Part shown: piece by piece, positions 8,775 through 16,921 of the stretch
Position numbering within the stretch: the first letter of the stretch is position 1
Layout of the letters: each line of letters starts with the position of its first letter
NCBI GenBank assembly: GCA_035513575.1
Contig: DATKBW010000121.1
Location: 1 to 64,000, forward strand
Length of the DNA stretch: 64,000 nucleotides
From: JAHWKI01 sp035513575
GTDB taxonomy: Bacteria > Gemmatimonadota > Gemmatimonadetes > Longimicrobiales > RSA9
Direction of reading: 5' to 3'
Notes under the pieces: model-generated
The model's database searches: none
What the model saw: the letters and a program-made list of their open reading frames with translations, nothing else
Told to the model about the DNA's origin: nothing
Program-made: the position numbers and the translations under genes

Positions 8775-10400
8775 CTACTTCCCGGCCGCCACCTTCTCCG
8801 CCAGCTCCAGCGCGGCCCGCGCGTCCACGATCCCGCCGGTCACCGACAGCTCGCCGAACGGCACCCGCTCGCCGTCCGAGCCGGGCCGGGTCACCATCAC
8901 GGTGCCGTACGGCCGCGCCGACTCGAGGATGACCCGCCGCACGTCGGCGGCGGAGAGCTCCGGGTAGTACGCCATGATCAGCGCGGCCAGGCCGGAAACC
9001 ACCGGCGCGGCGAAGCTGGTGCCGGACGCGGTCTGGGAGCCGTTGCCGGGCGCGGCCGCGGTGATGTCCACGCCGGGTGCGAACACGTCCACGCGGTCCC
9101 GGCCGTAGTTGCTGAACTCCGCCGCCAGCGCGTCCGGGGCCCGCCAGCCCGACGCGCCGACCTCGATCCAGTTCGCGGCCTCGCGGCCGTCGTCGTAGCG
9201 GCGGGTCGGGAAGCTCGGCGTCGTGGCGAGGTCGTCGCCCTCGTTGCCGGCGGCGTGCACGAGGAGCACGCCCTTCTCCTCGGCGTAGCGGACGGCCTCG
9301 TCGACCGCGCGCTTCCCGGGCGAGTAGCCCTTGCCGAAGCTCATGTTGATGATGTGGGCGCCGTGGTCCACGGCGTAGCGGATCGCGTTGGCGACGTCCT
9401 TGTCGCGCTCGTCGCCGTCGGGGACGGCGCGGAGCACCATGATCCGAGCGGGCGCGATCCCGTCCTCGCCGATCCCGTTGCCGCGCTCCGCGGCGATGAT
9501 CCCGGCGACGCCGGTGCCGTGGGAGGCGTCGGGGCCGACGACGTCGGCGTTGCCGTAGCGGCGCTGGCGGAGGTCGTCGTAGTCGTCGCCGACGATGGGG
9601 CGCGGGTCGAACGCGGGGTTGAGCCCCCGGTCCAGGAGCCGCTCGAGCCGCGCCTCCTCGGCGGCGATCATGGCCGGCGTGATGCCGGCGGCGGCGAGCT
9701 GCAGGTAGATCTGCCGGGCCTGGCGGACCTCGAGCCGCATGGGGACGGCGGCGCGCACGGCCTCGGCGGTGAGGCTGTCCCGGCCCAGCTCATCCCGCAG
9801 GACGGCGTAGGCCCGCTCCACGGCCGGCCCCATGCCCCGGACCTGCGCCAGCATCTGCTCCGCGTCGCCGCGGCGCTCGGCGTGGACCGCCTCGATCTCC
9901 GCGCACGGCACGCCCCCGGCGACGACGCGCTCGTCCGCCGCGGGCAGCGCGCGGCAGGCGGCGAAGAGCCGCGTCACCTCGTAGGTGTCGTCGGCGACGT
10001 TCCGGCCGTCCGCGCCGCCGATGAAGTTCCAGCCGTGGACGTCATCGACGTAGCCGTTGCCGTCGTCATCGACGCCGTTCCCGGCGACCTCGCCCGGGTT
10101 CACCCACAGGCTCCCGTCCAGGTCCTCGTGGGCGATGTCGACCCCCGAGTCGATCACCCCCACGACGACGGTCCGCCGCGGCTCCTTCCCCGCCAGCAGC
10201 TCCCGGTAGGCGGCCTCCACGCCCGCACCCGGCGACGCCGCGTTCGCGGGCGCCAGCCACCACCGCGGCGGCGCGCTCTCCGGCGCGGCGATGCGCGGCG
10301 ACGCGGGCGGCGAGGCCGGCGCCGGCGCGGCCAGTGGCGGCGCGGAGGTGCAGGCGACGAAGAGCGCCGCGAGGAGGAGCGGCAGGCGAAGCGGCTTCAT
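8775..10400 (-). CDS. Subtilisin-family (S8) serine protease, probable lipoprotein
   Basis: The 541-residue protein begins MKPLRLPLLLAALFVAC, a signal peptide ending in a plausible lipobox Cys17. A Pro/Ala-rich linker follows. The S8 triad is complete: Asp84 (VIDSGVD), His in SHGTGVAG and Ser in GTSFAAP. A roughly 200-residue insertion with a calcium-binding-like stretch (NGVDDDGNGYVDD) separates Asp from His. I chose the ATG at 10400 because the codons before it do not look coding and the signal peptide starts exactly there. It probably acts at the outer surface or periplasm. Confidence 0.88.
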   Translation of the reverse strand: MKPLRLPLLLAALFVACTSAPPLAAPAPASPPASPRIAAPESAPPRWWLAPANAASPGAGVEAAYRELLAGKEPRRTVVVGVIDSGVDIAHEDLDGSLWVNPGEVAGNGVDDDGNGYVDDVHGWNFIGGADGRNVADDTYEVTRLFAACRALPAADERVVAGGVPCAEIEAVHAERRGDAEQMLAQVRGMGPAVERAYAVLRDELGRDSLTAEAVRAAVPMRLEVRQARQIYLQLAAAGITPAMIAAEEARLERLLDRGLNPAFDPRPIVGDDYDDLRQRRYGNADVVGPDASHGTGVAGIIAAERGNGIGEDGIAPARIMVLRAVPDGDERDKDVANAIRYAVDHGAHIINMSFGKGYSPGKRAVDEAVRYAEEKGVLLVHAAGNEGDDLATTPSFPTRRYDDGREAANWIEVGASGWRAPDALAAEFSNYGRDRVDVFAPGVDITAAAPGNGSQTASGTSFAAPVVSGLAALIMAYYPELSAADVRRVILESARPYGTVMVTRPGSDGERVPFGELSVTGGIVDARAALELAEKVAAGK

Positions 10401-10656
10401 CGGTTCGTGCTTTCCCTGTGGTGATTGCCCGGCGTACGGGTCGGATACCCCACGCGCCTCCCTTGTTGCCGCGTGGCGTGTTCTCGAGGTCAACCCCGGG
10501 GCGTTCGAGGACTCCGATTCACGCGCGCGAGGGATCCCGACGTCGCCCGGCCGCCGTCTCGCGTCGCGATCATTGACTCGGGGCCGCGGCCGCCCATCGT
10601 AGAGCACGCGCGCCGGTCTCCCCCGGCCGCTCCTCACCGTTTCCCGGAGTCGTCCG

Positions 10657-11112
10657 ATGAAGGGCATCAATCTCACGCGTGTGCTCCTCGGTGGTCTCGC
10701 GGCCGGCATCGTCATCAACCTCGGCGAGTTCGTGCTCTGGGGCGTGATCCTCGAGCAGCAGTACACGGCCATGATGGCCACCTTCGGGCTCGCCGAGACC
10801 AGCTGGGCCATGGCCGCCTACATCATCGGGTCGCTCGTGCTCGGTGTCGCCCTCGCCTTCACCTACGCCGCCATCCGGCCCCGCTTCGGCGCCCGGTGGC
10901 AGACCGGCGTGGTGGCCGCGGGCGTGATCTGGGTCGCGGGCGTGGCGCTGCCCATGATCTGGAACGGCGCGATCGGGATCGGCGTGGGAGCCGGCGCGAC
11001 GCTCCTGGCACTGGTCTGGACCGCCGTCGAGCTCTCGCTGGCCGCGGTCGCCGCTGCCTGGGTGTACCAGGAACAGGAAGCTCCGGCGGTGGCGAGCCAG
11101 CCCACATACTAG
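10657..11112 (+). CDS. Four-helix membrane protein of unknown function
   Basis: This 151-residue protein has four hydrophobic segments (about 8-32, 49-70, 82-103 and 110-136) and almost no soluble part. I do not assign it to a named family. The start ATG follows a weak Shine-Dalgarno. It is transcribed alone, convergent with the toxin-antitoxin pair, with a hairpin between them. Charged residues are rare in the helices (Glu15, Glu24), so a channel or small-molecule carrier is possible but unsupported. Confidence 0.65.
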   Translation: MKGINLTRVLLGGLAAGIVINLGEFVLWGVILEQQYTAMMATFGLAETSWAMAAYIIGSLVLGVALAFTYAAIRPRFGARWQTGVVAAGVIWVAGVALPMIWNGAIGIGVGAGATLLALVWTAVELSLAAVAAAWVYQEQEAPAVASQPTY

Positions 11113-11136
11113 GGCGCCCGCGGCGGCCGGACGGTA

Positions 11137-11170
11137 CCCCGGGGGCCAGCACGCTGGCCGGCCTCCGGGC
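11137..11170. terminator. Hairpin between convergent genes
   Basis: GGCCAGC (11144-11150) and GCTGGCC (11153-11159) are exact complements. Flanking CCCGG and CCGGG can extend the stem. It lies between the stop of the membrane protein gene and the stop of the PIN toxin gene, where a bidirectional terminator is expected. There is no T-tract, as is common in GC-rich genomes. Confidence 0.5.
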
Positions 11171-11584
11171 TCACCCGCCGGTGTAGAGCGTCAGCCCCTC
11201 CGCCTCCGCCGCGGCCAGGAGCGGGCCGTCCAGCGTGGCCATCGGCGCGCCCAGCCGCACCGCCAGCTCCAGCGACGCGGCGTCGTAGGACGCCAGCCCG
11301 TGCTTCCGGGCCAGCGCGTGCGTGGCCTCGAACACGTGCCGCGTCGCCACGCGGTCCACCACGATCGGCAGCGAGAGCAGCAGGTGCAGGAAGCGCCGGG
11401 CGTCCGCCGGCTCGATCCGACCGCGCCGCTCCGCGGCCAGCAGCCCGTTCGTCACCTCCAGCGGCCAGAGCGACGCCACCACCGCGTCCGTCGACCGCAG
11501 CCCCTCCAGCACCTCCACCGCGTACTCGCCCGCGTCCTCGAAGCCCCAGGCCAGGACCACCGACGCGTCCACAACGAAGCTCAC
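11171..11584 (-). CDS. PIN-domain ribonuclease toxin (VapC type)
   Basis: The 137-residue protein has the PIN fold pattern of VapC toxins, magnesium-dependent RNases. Acidic residues appear in the expected places: Asp6 (VVDAS), Glu43 (LEVTN), Asp101 (SYDAASLEL) and Asp119 (ATLDG). The GTG start overlaps the antitoxin stop by 4 bp (GTGA), so it is translated after the antitoxin. Substrate RNA is unknown. The pairing with a Phd-like antitoxin supports a type II toxin-antitoxin module. Confidence 0.88.
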   Translation of the reverse strand: MSFVVDASVVLAWGFEDAGEYAVEVLEGLRSTDAVVASLWPLEVTNGLLAAERRGRIEPADARRFLHLLLSLPIVVDRVATRHVFEATHALARKHGLASYDAASLELAVRLGAPMATLDGPLLAAAEAEGLTLYTGG

Positions 11585-11820
11585 TCGCGGCCCCCGTCGA
11601 TCAGCTCGCGCACCGTCAGATCGTCCCCGAGCGCGCGGCCCCGCCGCAACTCCAGGATCCCGGCCACCGCCTCCTCCACGGTCCGGTCCGGCGCCCCGGG
11701 CGGCGGCGCCAGCACCGCCACGACCCGGCCGTGGCGCGTGATGGAGATGTGCTCCCCGCTCTCCACCCGGTCCAGCAGCGCGGAGAGGTGGGTCCTGGCT
11801 TCGTAGGCGCCGACTTGCAC
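11581..11820 (-). CDS. Phd/YefM-type antitoxin
   Basis: The 79-residue protein begins with the Phd-family pattern GAYEARTHLSALLDRVESGE, then ITRHGRVVAVL. This forms the DNA-binding dimer, and the C-terminal 35 residues should wrap the toxin. The GTG start has a GGAAAGG ribosome site. It precedes the PIN toxin gene with a 4-bp overlap. Three GTCTA half-sites lie directly upstream and are the likely autoregulatory operator. Confidence 0.88.
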   Translation of the reverse strand: MQVGAYEARTHLSALLDRVESGEHISITRHGRVVAVLAPPPGAPDRTVEEAVAGILELRRGRALGDDLTVRELIDGGRE

Positions 11821-11840
11821 GGTGACCTTTCCGGGTGGGG

Positions 11841-11865
11841 TTAGACGAGTCTACGACCAGTCTAA
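11841..11865 (-). promoter_or_regulatory. Candidate toxin-antitoxin operator
   Basis: The 25-bp stretch begins TTAGAC and ends GTCTAA, exact inverted complements. A third half-site, GTCTA, sits at 11849-11853. The TAGAC at 11842 and this GTCTA make a tight palindrome with a 2-bp spacer, and the next GTCTA is 11 bp further, one helical turn. The site is 21 bp upstream of the antitoxin start, where Phd-type repressors bind. Promoter elements probably overlap it, but I cannot define them. Confidence 0.55.
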
Positions 11866-11963
11866 CTCGCGGGGCACGGGTGGGCCAGTGCGGCCTTCGC
11901 GTGGCGGGACGCCTGCCCCCAACCTCGACGTGGGCCGCCACCATCCCATAATATGGAGGCACC

Positions 11964-12608
11964 ATGGACGAACCGATGCTGGATCTCGACGCGCTGGAGG
12001 CGCTGACCGACCCGGAGCAGGTCCGGGCGCTGGAGGGGCCGCTGGCGCACCTGGAGAAGGACACCGACATCCTCCTCTTCATGTCCCCGGGGTGCGCCGT
12101 GTGCCCGCACCAGCTCCGCTCCGTGGCGACGGTGATGCTGGCCAGCCCGCGCGTGGGCCTGGAGGTCGTGGACGCGTCGCTGGAGCCGGAGCTCGCGGCC
12201 CGCTACGAGGTCCGCGCGGTCCCCACGACGGTGGTGGACGACGAGCTGATCATGGTCGGCGTGGTCCCGCCGGCGGAGCTGGCGCTTCGCCTGGTGGAGC
12301 GGCAGGGCCCGGAGGGGGCCAGGGTGGTCTTCGCCTCGCTGCTGGAGGCGGGCCGGCTGGCCGATGCCGCCGAGCGACTGGCCGACGGCCGGGGCACGGC
12401 CGCGTTCCTGGAGCTCTGGGCGCGGAGCGGCCCGGAGCAGCGGCCGGGGCTGAGGCGCGTGGCGTTGGAAGCGCTCCTCTACGACCCGGAGGGGCTGGGC
12501 GGGCTCGTGGCCGGGCTGGAGGCGGGGCTCGAGGACGGTCCGCTGGCCACCGACGACGACCGGCGGGCGGACACGGCGGACCTCCTCGCCCGGCTCGGGG
12601 GGGAGTAG
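11964..12608 (+). CDS. Thioredoxin-fold protein with helical C-terminal domain
   Basis: The 214-residue protein has an N-terminal thioredoxin-like domain with a CAVC redox pair (Cys44, Cys47) and a cis-proline (VPTT, Pro87). The context MSPGCAVC resembles the glutaredoxin-like domains of protein disulfide oxidoreductases. Residues 110-214 are Leu/Ala/Glu-rich helices resembling HEAT-like repeats. There is no signal peptide, so it should act in the cytoplasm as a disulfide reductase or sensor. The ATG has a GGAGG site 5 bp upstream. It is transcribed divergently from the toxin-antitoxin pair. Confidence 0.75.
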   Translation: MDEPMLDLDALEALTDPEQVRALEGPLAHLEKDTDILLFMSPGCAVCPHQLRSVATVMLASPRVGLEVVDASLEPELAARYEVRAVPTTVVDDELIMVGVVPPAELALRLVERQGPEGARVVFASLLEAGRLADAAERLADGRGTAAFLELWARSGPEQRPGLRRVALEALLYDPEGLGGLVAGLEAGLEDGPLATDDDRRADTADLLARLGGE

Positions 12609-12626
12609 ACCGCCGAGCGGCCTCCT

Positions 12627-13490
12627 TCACGCGCGTTTGAGCAGGGCCCGGGTCTCGTGGTCGAGGGCCGAGGGATAGGTGAAGCCCCGGTCGCGGGCTA
12701 CGGCGCGGGCGGCGCGGCTGAACAGGTCGATCATCGCGTCGAGCGCGTCGCCGTGGCTGCTCAGGGTCGGGCCGGCGTAGGTGGTGTCGAGCATCTCCCG
12801 CTCCGCGGGCTCCAGCAGCCAGCGCAGCCCGCTCCCCCGCACGCCCACGCTCTGCTCCCAGTGCCGGCTGATCTGGACGTACCACTCGAGCATGGGGACC
12901 AGGCACCGGTAGCGCAGCACCTTCTCCAGGCTGTAGCGGGCCGGGAGCAGCTCACCCCGGCCGACGTGCTTCGCCACGTACAGTGTCTCCCACCAGAACT
13001 CCTCCACCACCCCCCGATACTCGCGCCCGCTGGGAGGCCGCGGCACGTACGCCATCGTCGAGGGCGGCGGGAGGCGGGAGGCGAGGCCCTCGGGGTCCAG
13101 CAGCACGCGGTAGCCGGCGGCGAGCCAGTCCGGCAGGACGCCCTGCTCGACGATCCGGCGCAGCAGCTCGATCCGCGACAGCGTGAAATCGATCCGGTTC
13201 CCACTCTCGTACTGCACCAGGCGCGTCGGCACGGTCTCGGCCCGGTGCTCCGTCGTCTCCCGGATCACGATGAGCGGCCGGCCGAACGTCTCCAGCCAGT
13301 CGTCCCGGTCCGCCAGCCGGCTCCCCGGCTCCAGGAACAGGATGACATCGTGATCGGAGAACGCATCGCGCGCGCCCTGCGGCGACGCCCGTGACCCGAT
13401 CAGCACCGCCGCCCGGACCAGACGCTCCCCCGCCGCCCATTCCGCGACCTTCGCCGCGACAGGGTCCAGCGACGACTCCTCGTATGGCAT
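12627..13490 (-). CDS. Aminoglycoside 6-adenylyltransferase family protein
   Basis: The 287-residue protein has the nucleotidyltransferase pattern of the AadE/AadK (ANT(6)) family: LIGSRAS (Gly32-Ser33), then AFSDHDVILF with metal-binding Asp46 and Asp48, and later RIDFTLSRIELL. The C-terminal helical half follows the same family. Characterised members adenylylate streptomycin at position 6. Chromosomal homologues in environmental bacteria may have other substrates, so resistance is not shown. No mobile element adjoins it and its base composition matches its neighbours. It runs convergently with the thioredoxin-like gene. Confidence 0.85.
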   Translation of the reverse strand: MPYEESSLDPVAAKVAEWAAGERLVRAAVLIGSRASPQGARDAFSDHDVILFLEPGSRLADRDDWLETFGRPLIVIRETTEHRAETVPTRLVQYESGNRIDFTLSRIELLRRIVEQGVLPDWLAAGYRVLLDPEGLASRLPPPSTMAYVPRPPSGREYRGVVEEFWWETLYVAKHVGRGELLPARYSLEKVLRYRCLVPMLEWYVQISRHWEQSVGVRGSGLRWLLEPAEREMLDTTYAGPTLSSHGDALDAMIDLFSRAARAVARDRGFTYPSALDHETRALLKRA

Positions 13491-13687
13491 CCGGGTATGC
13501 TACGGCATCAGGGCCCCGCCGGGCCATGGCGGCTCGACGCGGCGGGCCGTGGGAACCGCCCCGGCCGCGTACGCGTGCGCGTCGCCGGAAACACCAGGGG
13601 CGGCGTCCTCACCACCCCCGGCGCTCTCCTCAGAGGACGACGATCTTCATGTCACCCTCCGCGCGCGGGCCACGGGGGCGGCCGCCA

Positions 13688-16330
13688 TCAGCCGCACTCC
13701 GAGTACCCGCAGGTCAGGCACTTCACGCAGCCTTCCGCGAACTGGAGGTCGGAGGCGCACTCGGGGCAGGTGCCCATGAAGGCGTCGCCGGGGTCGTAGG
13801 CCTCGACCTGGGGCTGCGTCGCCCCGGGGCCGCTGCCGGCGCCGATCCCCCGGCCGCCGGTGCTCCGCGGCGTCCTGATGGCGGCGGCCTCCATCCCCGG
13901 CGTGCCGGCGATGGGCAGCTCCTGCTGGATCCCTTCCTTCTCGGCCATGTGGAGCTCGAGGACCTGGCCGACGGCGTCGGGCATGCTCAGCACCTTGGTG
14001 GGGCCGTAGCCGACGGCGCGGTCGCAGGAGATGCCGCGGATCTGCTTGGCGATGTCGCCCAGCGGGATGCCGCTCCGGAGCGCGAGGCTGATCATGCGGC
14101 CGAGGGCCTCGGCATCGGCCATGGCGGCGCCGCCGGCCTTGCCGAGGGTCATGAAGACCTCGAAGGGCCTGCCCGCCTCGTCCTCGTTGACCGTGACGTA
14201 GAGGTCGCCGAGAGGGCTCCGCATCTTCCGCGTGGTGCCCGTCAGCACGTCCGGGCGCGTCTTCTTGTGCAGCCGCCTCTGGTGCTTGATCTCCATCTCC
14301 AGCAGCGCCCCCTTCACCTCCTCGAGCTGGTGGATGAGGCGGTGGTTCTCCTCGCGGGCATCGGCGAGGGCGGCCTCGAGGTCGGCGGTCTTGCCGGCCG
14401 ACTTGCCGGCCGATCGGCCGGCGTCCTCCGGGGACGCGGAAGCGGCGGGCGACAAGGACGACGGCGCCCCGGCGCCGGCCTCCTGCTTCGCCGTCTTCCC
14501 GGTGCTCAGGACCTGCATGGGCCGGCAGCCGTCGCGGTAGACGGTGACGCCCTTGCAGCCGAGCGCGAAGGCCTGGAGGTAGATCTCGCGCACGTCCTCG
14601 CGCGTGGCCTCGTGCGGGAAGTTGCACGTCTTGCTGATGGCGCTGTCCACGTGCTCCTGGAAGGCCGCCTGCATCCGGATGTGCCATTGCGGCGTCACGT
14701 CGTGCGCGGTGACGAAGAGGCGCTGGACGTCGTCGGGGACCTCATCGAAGTGGATGTGGCCCTGCTCGGCGATGGACTCCATGAGCGCCTCGGAGTACCA
14801 CCCCTGCTCCTGCGCCAGGCGGACGAAGTCCCCGTTCACGTCGGCCATCAGGGAGCCGGCCTGGTTGCGCATGAACGCTACCGCGAACAGCGGCTCGATC
14901 CCGCCCGAGCAGTCGGCGAAGATGGAGATGGTGCCGGTGGGTGCGACCGTCGTCACGTTGCAGTTGCGCAGCTTGCGCATGGGGCGGATCCGGTTCCCTT
15001 CGGCGTCCCGAGCCGCGGTCTTGTCGGGGCCCCAGATGCTCTCCTTCCAAGCGGGGAAGGCGCCGCGGACGTCGGCCAGGCGCTCGGAGGCGTTCTTGGC
15101 CTCGTCGTCGACGAAGTGCATGACGGTGCGGGCCAGCGAGATGGCCTCGTCGCTGTCGTAGGGCACGCCCACGCGCACCAGGAGGTCCGCCCAGCCCATG
15201 ATACCGAGGCCGATCCGGCGGATCTGACGGGCCAGCTCGGTGATCTCGGGGAGCGGGTAGTTGTTGGCGTCGATGACGTTGTCCAGGAAATGCGTGCTGA
15301 GGTGCACGGCCTGCCGGAACGCCTCCCAGTCGATCCGGTCCTCGGCCGGCGTGCCCTCGGGCATGCCGGTCTTCGCGAACATGCCGACGTTCACGCTCCC
15401 CAGGTTGCACACGTCGTAAGCCAGGAGCGGCTGCTCCCCGCACGGGTTCGTCGCCTCGTAGCTGCCCAGCTTCGGCACCGGGTTGTAATGGTTCGCCCGG
15501 TCGATGAAGAACACGCCCGGCTCACCCGTCGCCCACGCCCCCCGGATGATCAGGTCGAAGATCTCGTTCGCGTCCTCGCTCCCCACCACCTCCCCGCTCC
15601 GCGGGCTGATCAGGTCATAGCTCTCCCCCGCCCGCACCGCCTCCATGAACGCGTCCGTGATGGCCACGCTGATGTTGAAATTCGTCACCTGCGTCACGTC
15701 GTTCTTGCAGGCGATGAACTCCCGGATGTCCGGGTGGTCCACCCGCAGGATCCCCATGTTCGCCCCCCGCCGCGTACCCCCCTGCTTCACGACCTCCGTC
15801 GACGCGTCGTAGAGCTTCATGAAGCTCACCGGACCGCTCGCCACCCCCATGGTGCTCTTCACGACATCGCTCGACGGGCGCAGCCGGCTGAACGCGAACC
15901 CCGTCCCGCCCCCGCTCTGGTGCACCAGCGCCATGGACCGGAGCGTGTCGTAGATCCCGTTCTTCCCGTTGGAGAGCGCGTCCTCCACCGGCAGCACGAA
16001 GCACGCGCTCAGCTGTCCCAGCGGACGGCCGGCGTTCATCAGCGTCGGGCTGTTGGGCTCGAACAGACGCTGCGTCATCAGCCGGTAGAACTCCCGCGCC
16101 AGCGCGTCCACGCCGCCCTCGCTCGCCCCGTACTTCGCGTCCACCTCCGCCACCGTCCGCGCCACCCGCCAGAACATCTGCTCCGATCCCTCCACCGCCT
16201 TCCCCGCCTCATCCTTCTTGAGGTACCGCTTCGCCAGGATGATCCGGGCGTTCTCGCTCATGTCGGCCACCGGGAGATCGTCCGGGAGCACGTCGGCGGG
16301 GTTCGGCCGGGGTGCGGGCTTCGGGGTCAT
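13688..16330 (-). CDS. nrdJ: Adenosylcobalamin-dependent ribonucleotide reductase
   Basis: This class II enzyme reduces ribonucleotides without oxygen, using coenzyme B12. The 880-residue protein has the N-terminal ATP-cone-free start, CFVLPVEDAL, SGGGTGFAFSRLRP, NPCGEQPLLAYDVCNLGS with the active-site Asn-Cys-Glu, and APTGTISIFADCSGG. Between the catalytic core and the C-terminal domain is a Ser/Ala-rich linker plus coiled coil (residues about 620-690). The C-terminus carries Cys pairs (CPEC, CVKC, CGYSECG) that shuttle electrons. The start at 16330 has GAGAGGA upstream. The upstream region has tandem NrdR boxes. Confidence 0.95.
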   Translation of the reverse strand: MTPKPAPRPNPADVLPDDLPVADMSENARIILAKRYLKKDEAGKAVEGSEQMFWRVARTVAEVDAKYGASEGGVDALAREFYRLMTQRLFEPNSPTLMNAGRPLGQLSACFVLPVEDALSNGKNGIYDTLRSMALVHQSGGGTGFAFSRLRPSSDVVKSTMGVASGPVSFMKLYDASTEVVKQGGTRRGANMGILRVDHPDIREFIACKNDVTQVTNFNISVAITDAFMEAVRAGESYDLISPRSGEVVGSEDANEIFDLIIRGAWATGEPGVFFIDRANHYNPVPKLGSYEATNPCGEQPLLAYDVCNLGSVNVGMFAKTGMPEGTPAEDRIDWEAFRQAVHLSTHFLDNVIDANNYPLPEITELARQIRRIGLGIMGWADLLVRVGVPYDSDEAISLARTVMHFVDDEAKNASERLADVRGAFPAWKESIWGPDKTAARDAEGNRIRPMRKLRNCNVTTVAPTGTISIFADCSGGIEPLFAVAFMRNQAGSLMADVNGDFVRLAQEQGWYSEALMESIAEQGHIHFDEVPDDVQRLFVTAHDVTPQWHIRMQAAFQEHVDSAISKTCNFPHEATREDVREIYLQAFALGCKGVTVYRDGCRPMQVLSTGKTAKQEAGAGAPSSLSPAASASPEDAGRSAGKSAGKTADLEAALADAREENHRLIHQLEEVKGALLEMEIKHQRRLHKKTRPDVLTGTTRKMRSPLGDLYVTVNEDEAGRPFEVFMTLGKAGGAAMADAEALGRMISLALRSGIPLGDIAKQIRGISCDRAVGYGPTKVLSMPDAVGQVLELHMAEKEGIQQELPIAGTPGMEAAAIRTPRSTGGRGIGAGSGPGATQPQVEAYDPGDAFMGTCPECASDLQFAEGCVKCLTCGYSECG

Positions 16331-16458
16331 GACGGTCCTCTCACGGGAATGTTGTACGCGCGCCTGCGTGGAAAACTCCGTTTCCGTCGACGCGCCTGCG
16401 GGACTGCGGTTTCCGCGTGGTGCAACGGGGGCGGCGCGGGGCTCCGGGGGGCCGCTAC

Positions 16459-16474
16459 CCGCTACATCTTGTAC
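16459..16474 (-). promoter_or_regulatory. Candidate NrdR box 1 of nrdJ
   Basis: The 16-mer CCGCTACATCTTGTAC matches the NrdR palindrome consensus at roughly ten of 16 positions. It lies just downstream of the putative -10, over the expected transcription start. By itself it is weak. It gains support from lying exactly 31 bp from the better box 2, the usual phase for paired NrdR sites. Confidence 0.5.
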
Positions 16475-16483
16475 GGGAAGACT

Positions 16484-16512
16484 AATCTGCCCCCATATGT
16501 TGTGTGTGTCAA
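16484..16512 (-). promoter_or_regulatory. Candidate nrdJ promoter
   Basis: On the minus strand, TTGACA (16507-16512) is a perfect -35. After exactly 17 bp comes CAGATT (16484-16489), a weak -10. The start would be near 16477, giving a leader of roughly 147 nt. NrdR box 2 occupies the whole spacer, so bound repressor would block polymerase. Confidence 0.55.
16490..16505 (-). promoter_or_regulatory. Candidate NrdR box 2 of nrdJ
   Basis: The 16-mer CCCCCATATGTTGTGT matches the ribonucleotide-reductase repressor consensus at 12 of 16 positions, with the central ATAT and the GTGT end kept. It fills the -35/-10 spacer of the candidate promoter. Pairing with box 1 at a 15-bp gap is the arrangement known for NrdR-controlled genes. 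No nrdR gene is in the window. Confidence 0.6.
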
Positions 16513-16520
16513 GCCTTGCG

Positions 16521-16608
16521 TTCTGCACAGGGTTATACACCACGGAGGGCACGGATTTCCGCGCTCGAGCGGCCGTTTTCCACGCTTTCCACAACCGTGG
16601 AATCCACA
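16521..16608 (+). promoter_or_regulatory. Cluster of DnaA-box-like 9-mers upstream of nrdJ
   Basis: Five 9-mers resembling TTATNCACA lie in one orientation: TTCTGCACA (16521), TTATACACC (16533), TTTTCCACG (16576), CTTTCCACA (16585) and GAATCCACA (16600). None is perfect; each has one or two changes from the consensus. They lie upstream of the candidate nrdJ promoter. DnaA control of ribonucleotide reductase is known from nrdAB of E. coli, so the cluster could couple dNTP supply to replication. Confidence 0.35.
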
Positions 16609-16619
16609 CCGGCGCGGTT

Positions 16620-16651
16620 GAGCCCGGCGAGGACCTGTCCTCGCCGGGCTC
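16620..16651. terminator. Strong hairpin, probable terminator
   Basis: This is a nearly perfect inverted repeat with a 14-15 bp stem, starting GAGCCCGGCGAGGA and ending TCCTCGCCGGGCTC, with a very short loop. It lies 28 bp beyond the stop of the small minus-strand gene and upstream of the nrdJ control region. It therefore probably ends that transcript and insulates nrdJ. No U-tract follows on the minus strand. Confidence 0.65.
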
Positions 16652-16678
16652 TCTGTATTCAGGGGCGGGCCGGGCTGT

Positions 16679-16921
16679 TCAGCGGGTGCGGTCCTGTCGG
16701 TCCAACTGGTTCGTGTGGGGGTGGTGGTCGACATCGAGATCGTCGTCGTCCAGGGATTCCTCGCGCTCCCAGATTTCGGCCTCGGACGCGCGCCGCGGCC
16801 GGGCCGACCGCCCGAGCTCGTCCGGGTCCCTCCGGCCGTGCCGGTCCTTGCGGCTGTCGCCGCGTGTGATCTCCTCCAGGTCCCGCTCGAACCCGCCGTA
16901 CCGCTTCGGACGCCTTGTCAT
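16679..16921 (-). CDS. Small, highly charged hypothetical protein
   Basis: The 80-residue protein is almost entirely charged and polar (Arg, Asp, Glu, His), with no hydrophobic core. It is basic at the start (MTRRPKRYGG), has mixed Arg/Asp in the middle and a DDDDLDVDHHPH patch near the end, so it is probably disordered. A ribosome site (CAGG, 7 bp before ATG) and a strong hairpin after the stop support a real gene. No family recognised. Its composition could suit nucleic-acid or metal binding, but nothing shows this. Confidence 0.5.
   Translation of the reverse strand: MTRRPKRYGGFERDLEEITRGDSRKDRHGRRDPDELGRSARPRRASEAEIWEREESLDDDDLDVDHHPHTNQLDRQDRTR

Noticed and set aside
10573..10601. TTGACT followed by ATCGTA as a promoter for the membrane protein gene
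   Set aside because: The -10 is too poor to support.
13391..16621. A 1076-codon open frame on the plus strand
   Set aside because: It lies opposite nrdJ, is rich in His/Arg/Gln and Asp/Val, and has no motif. It is a GC-rich antisense shadow.
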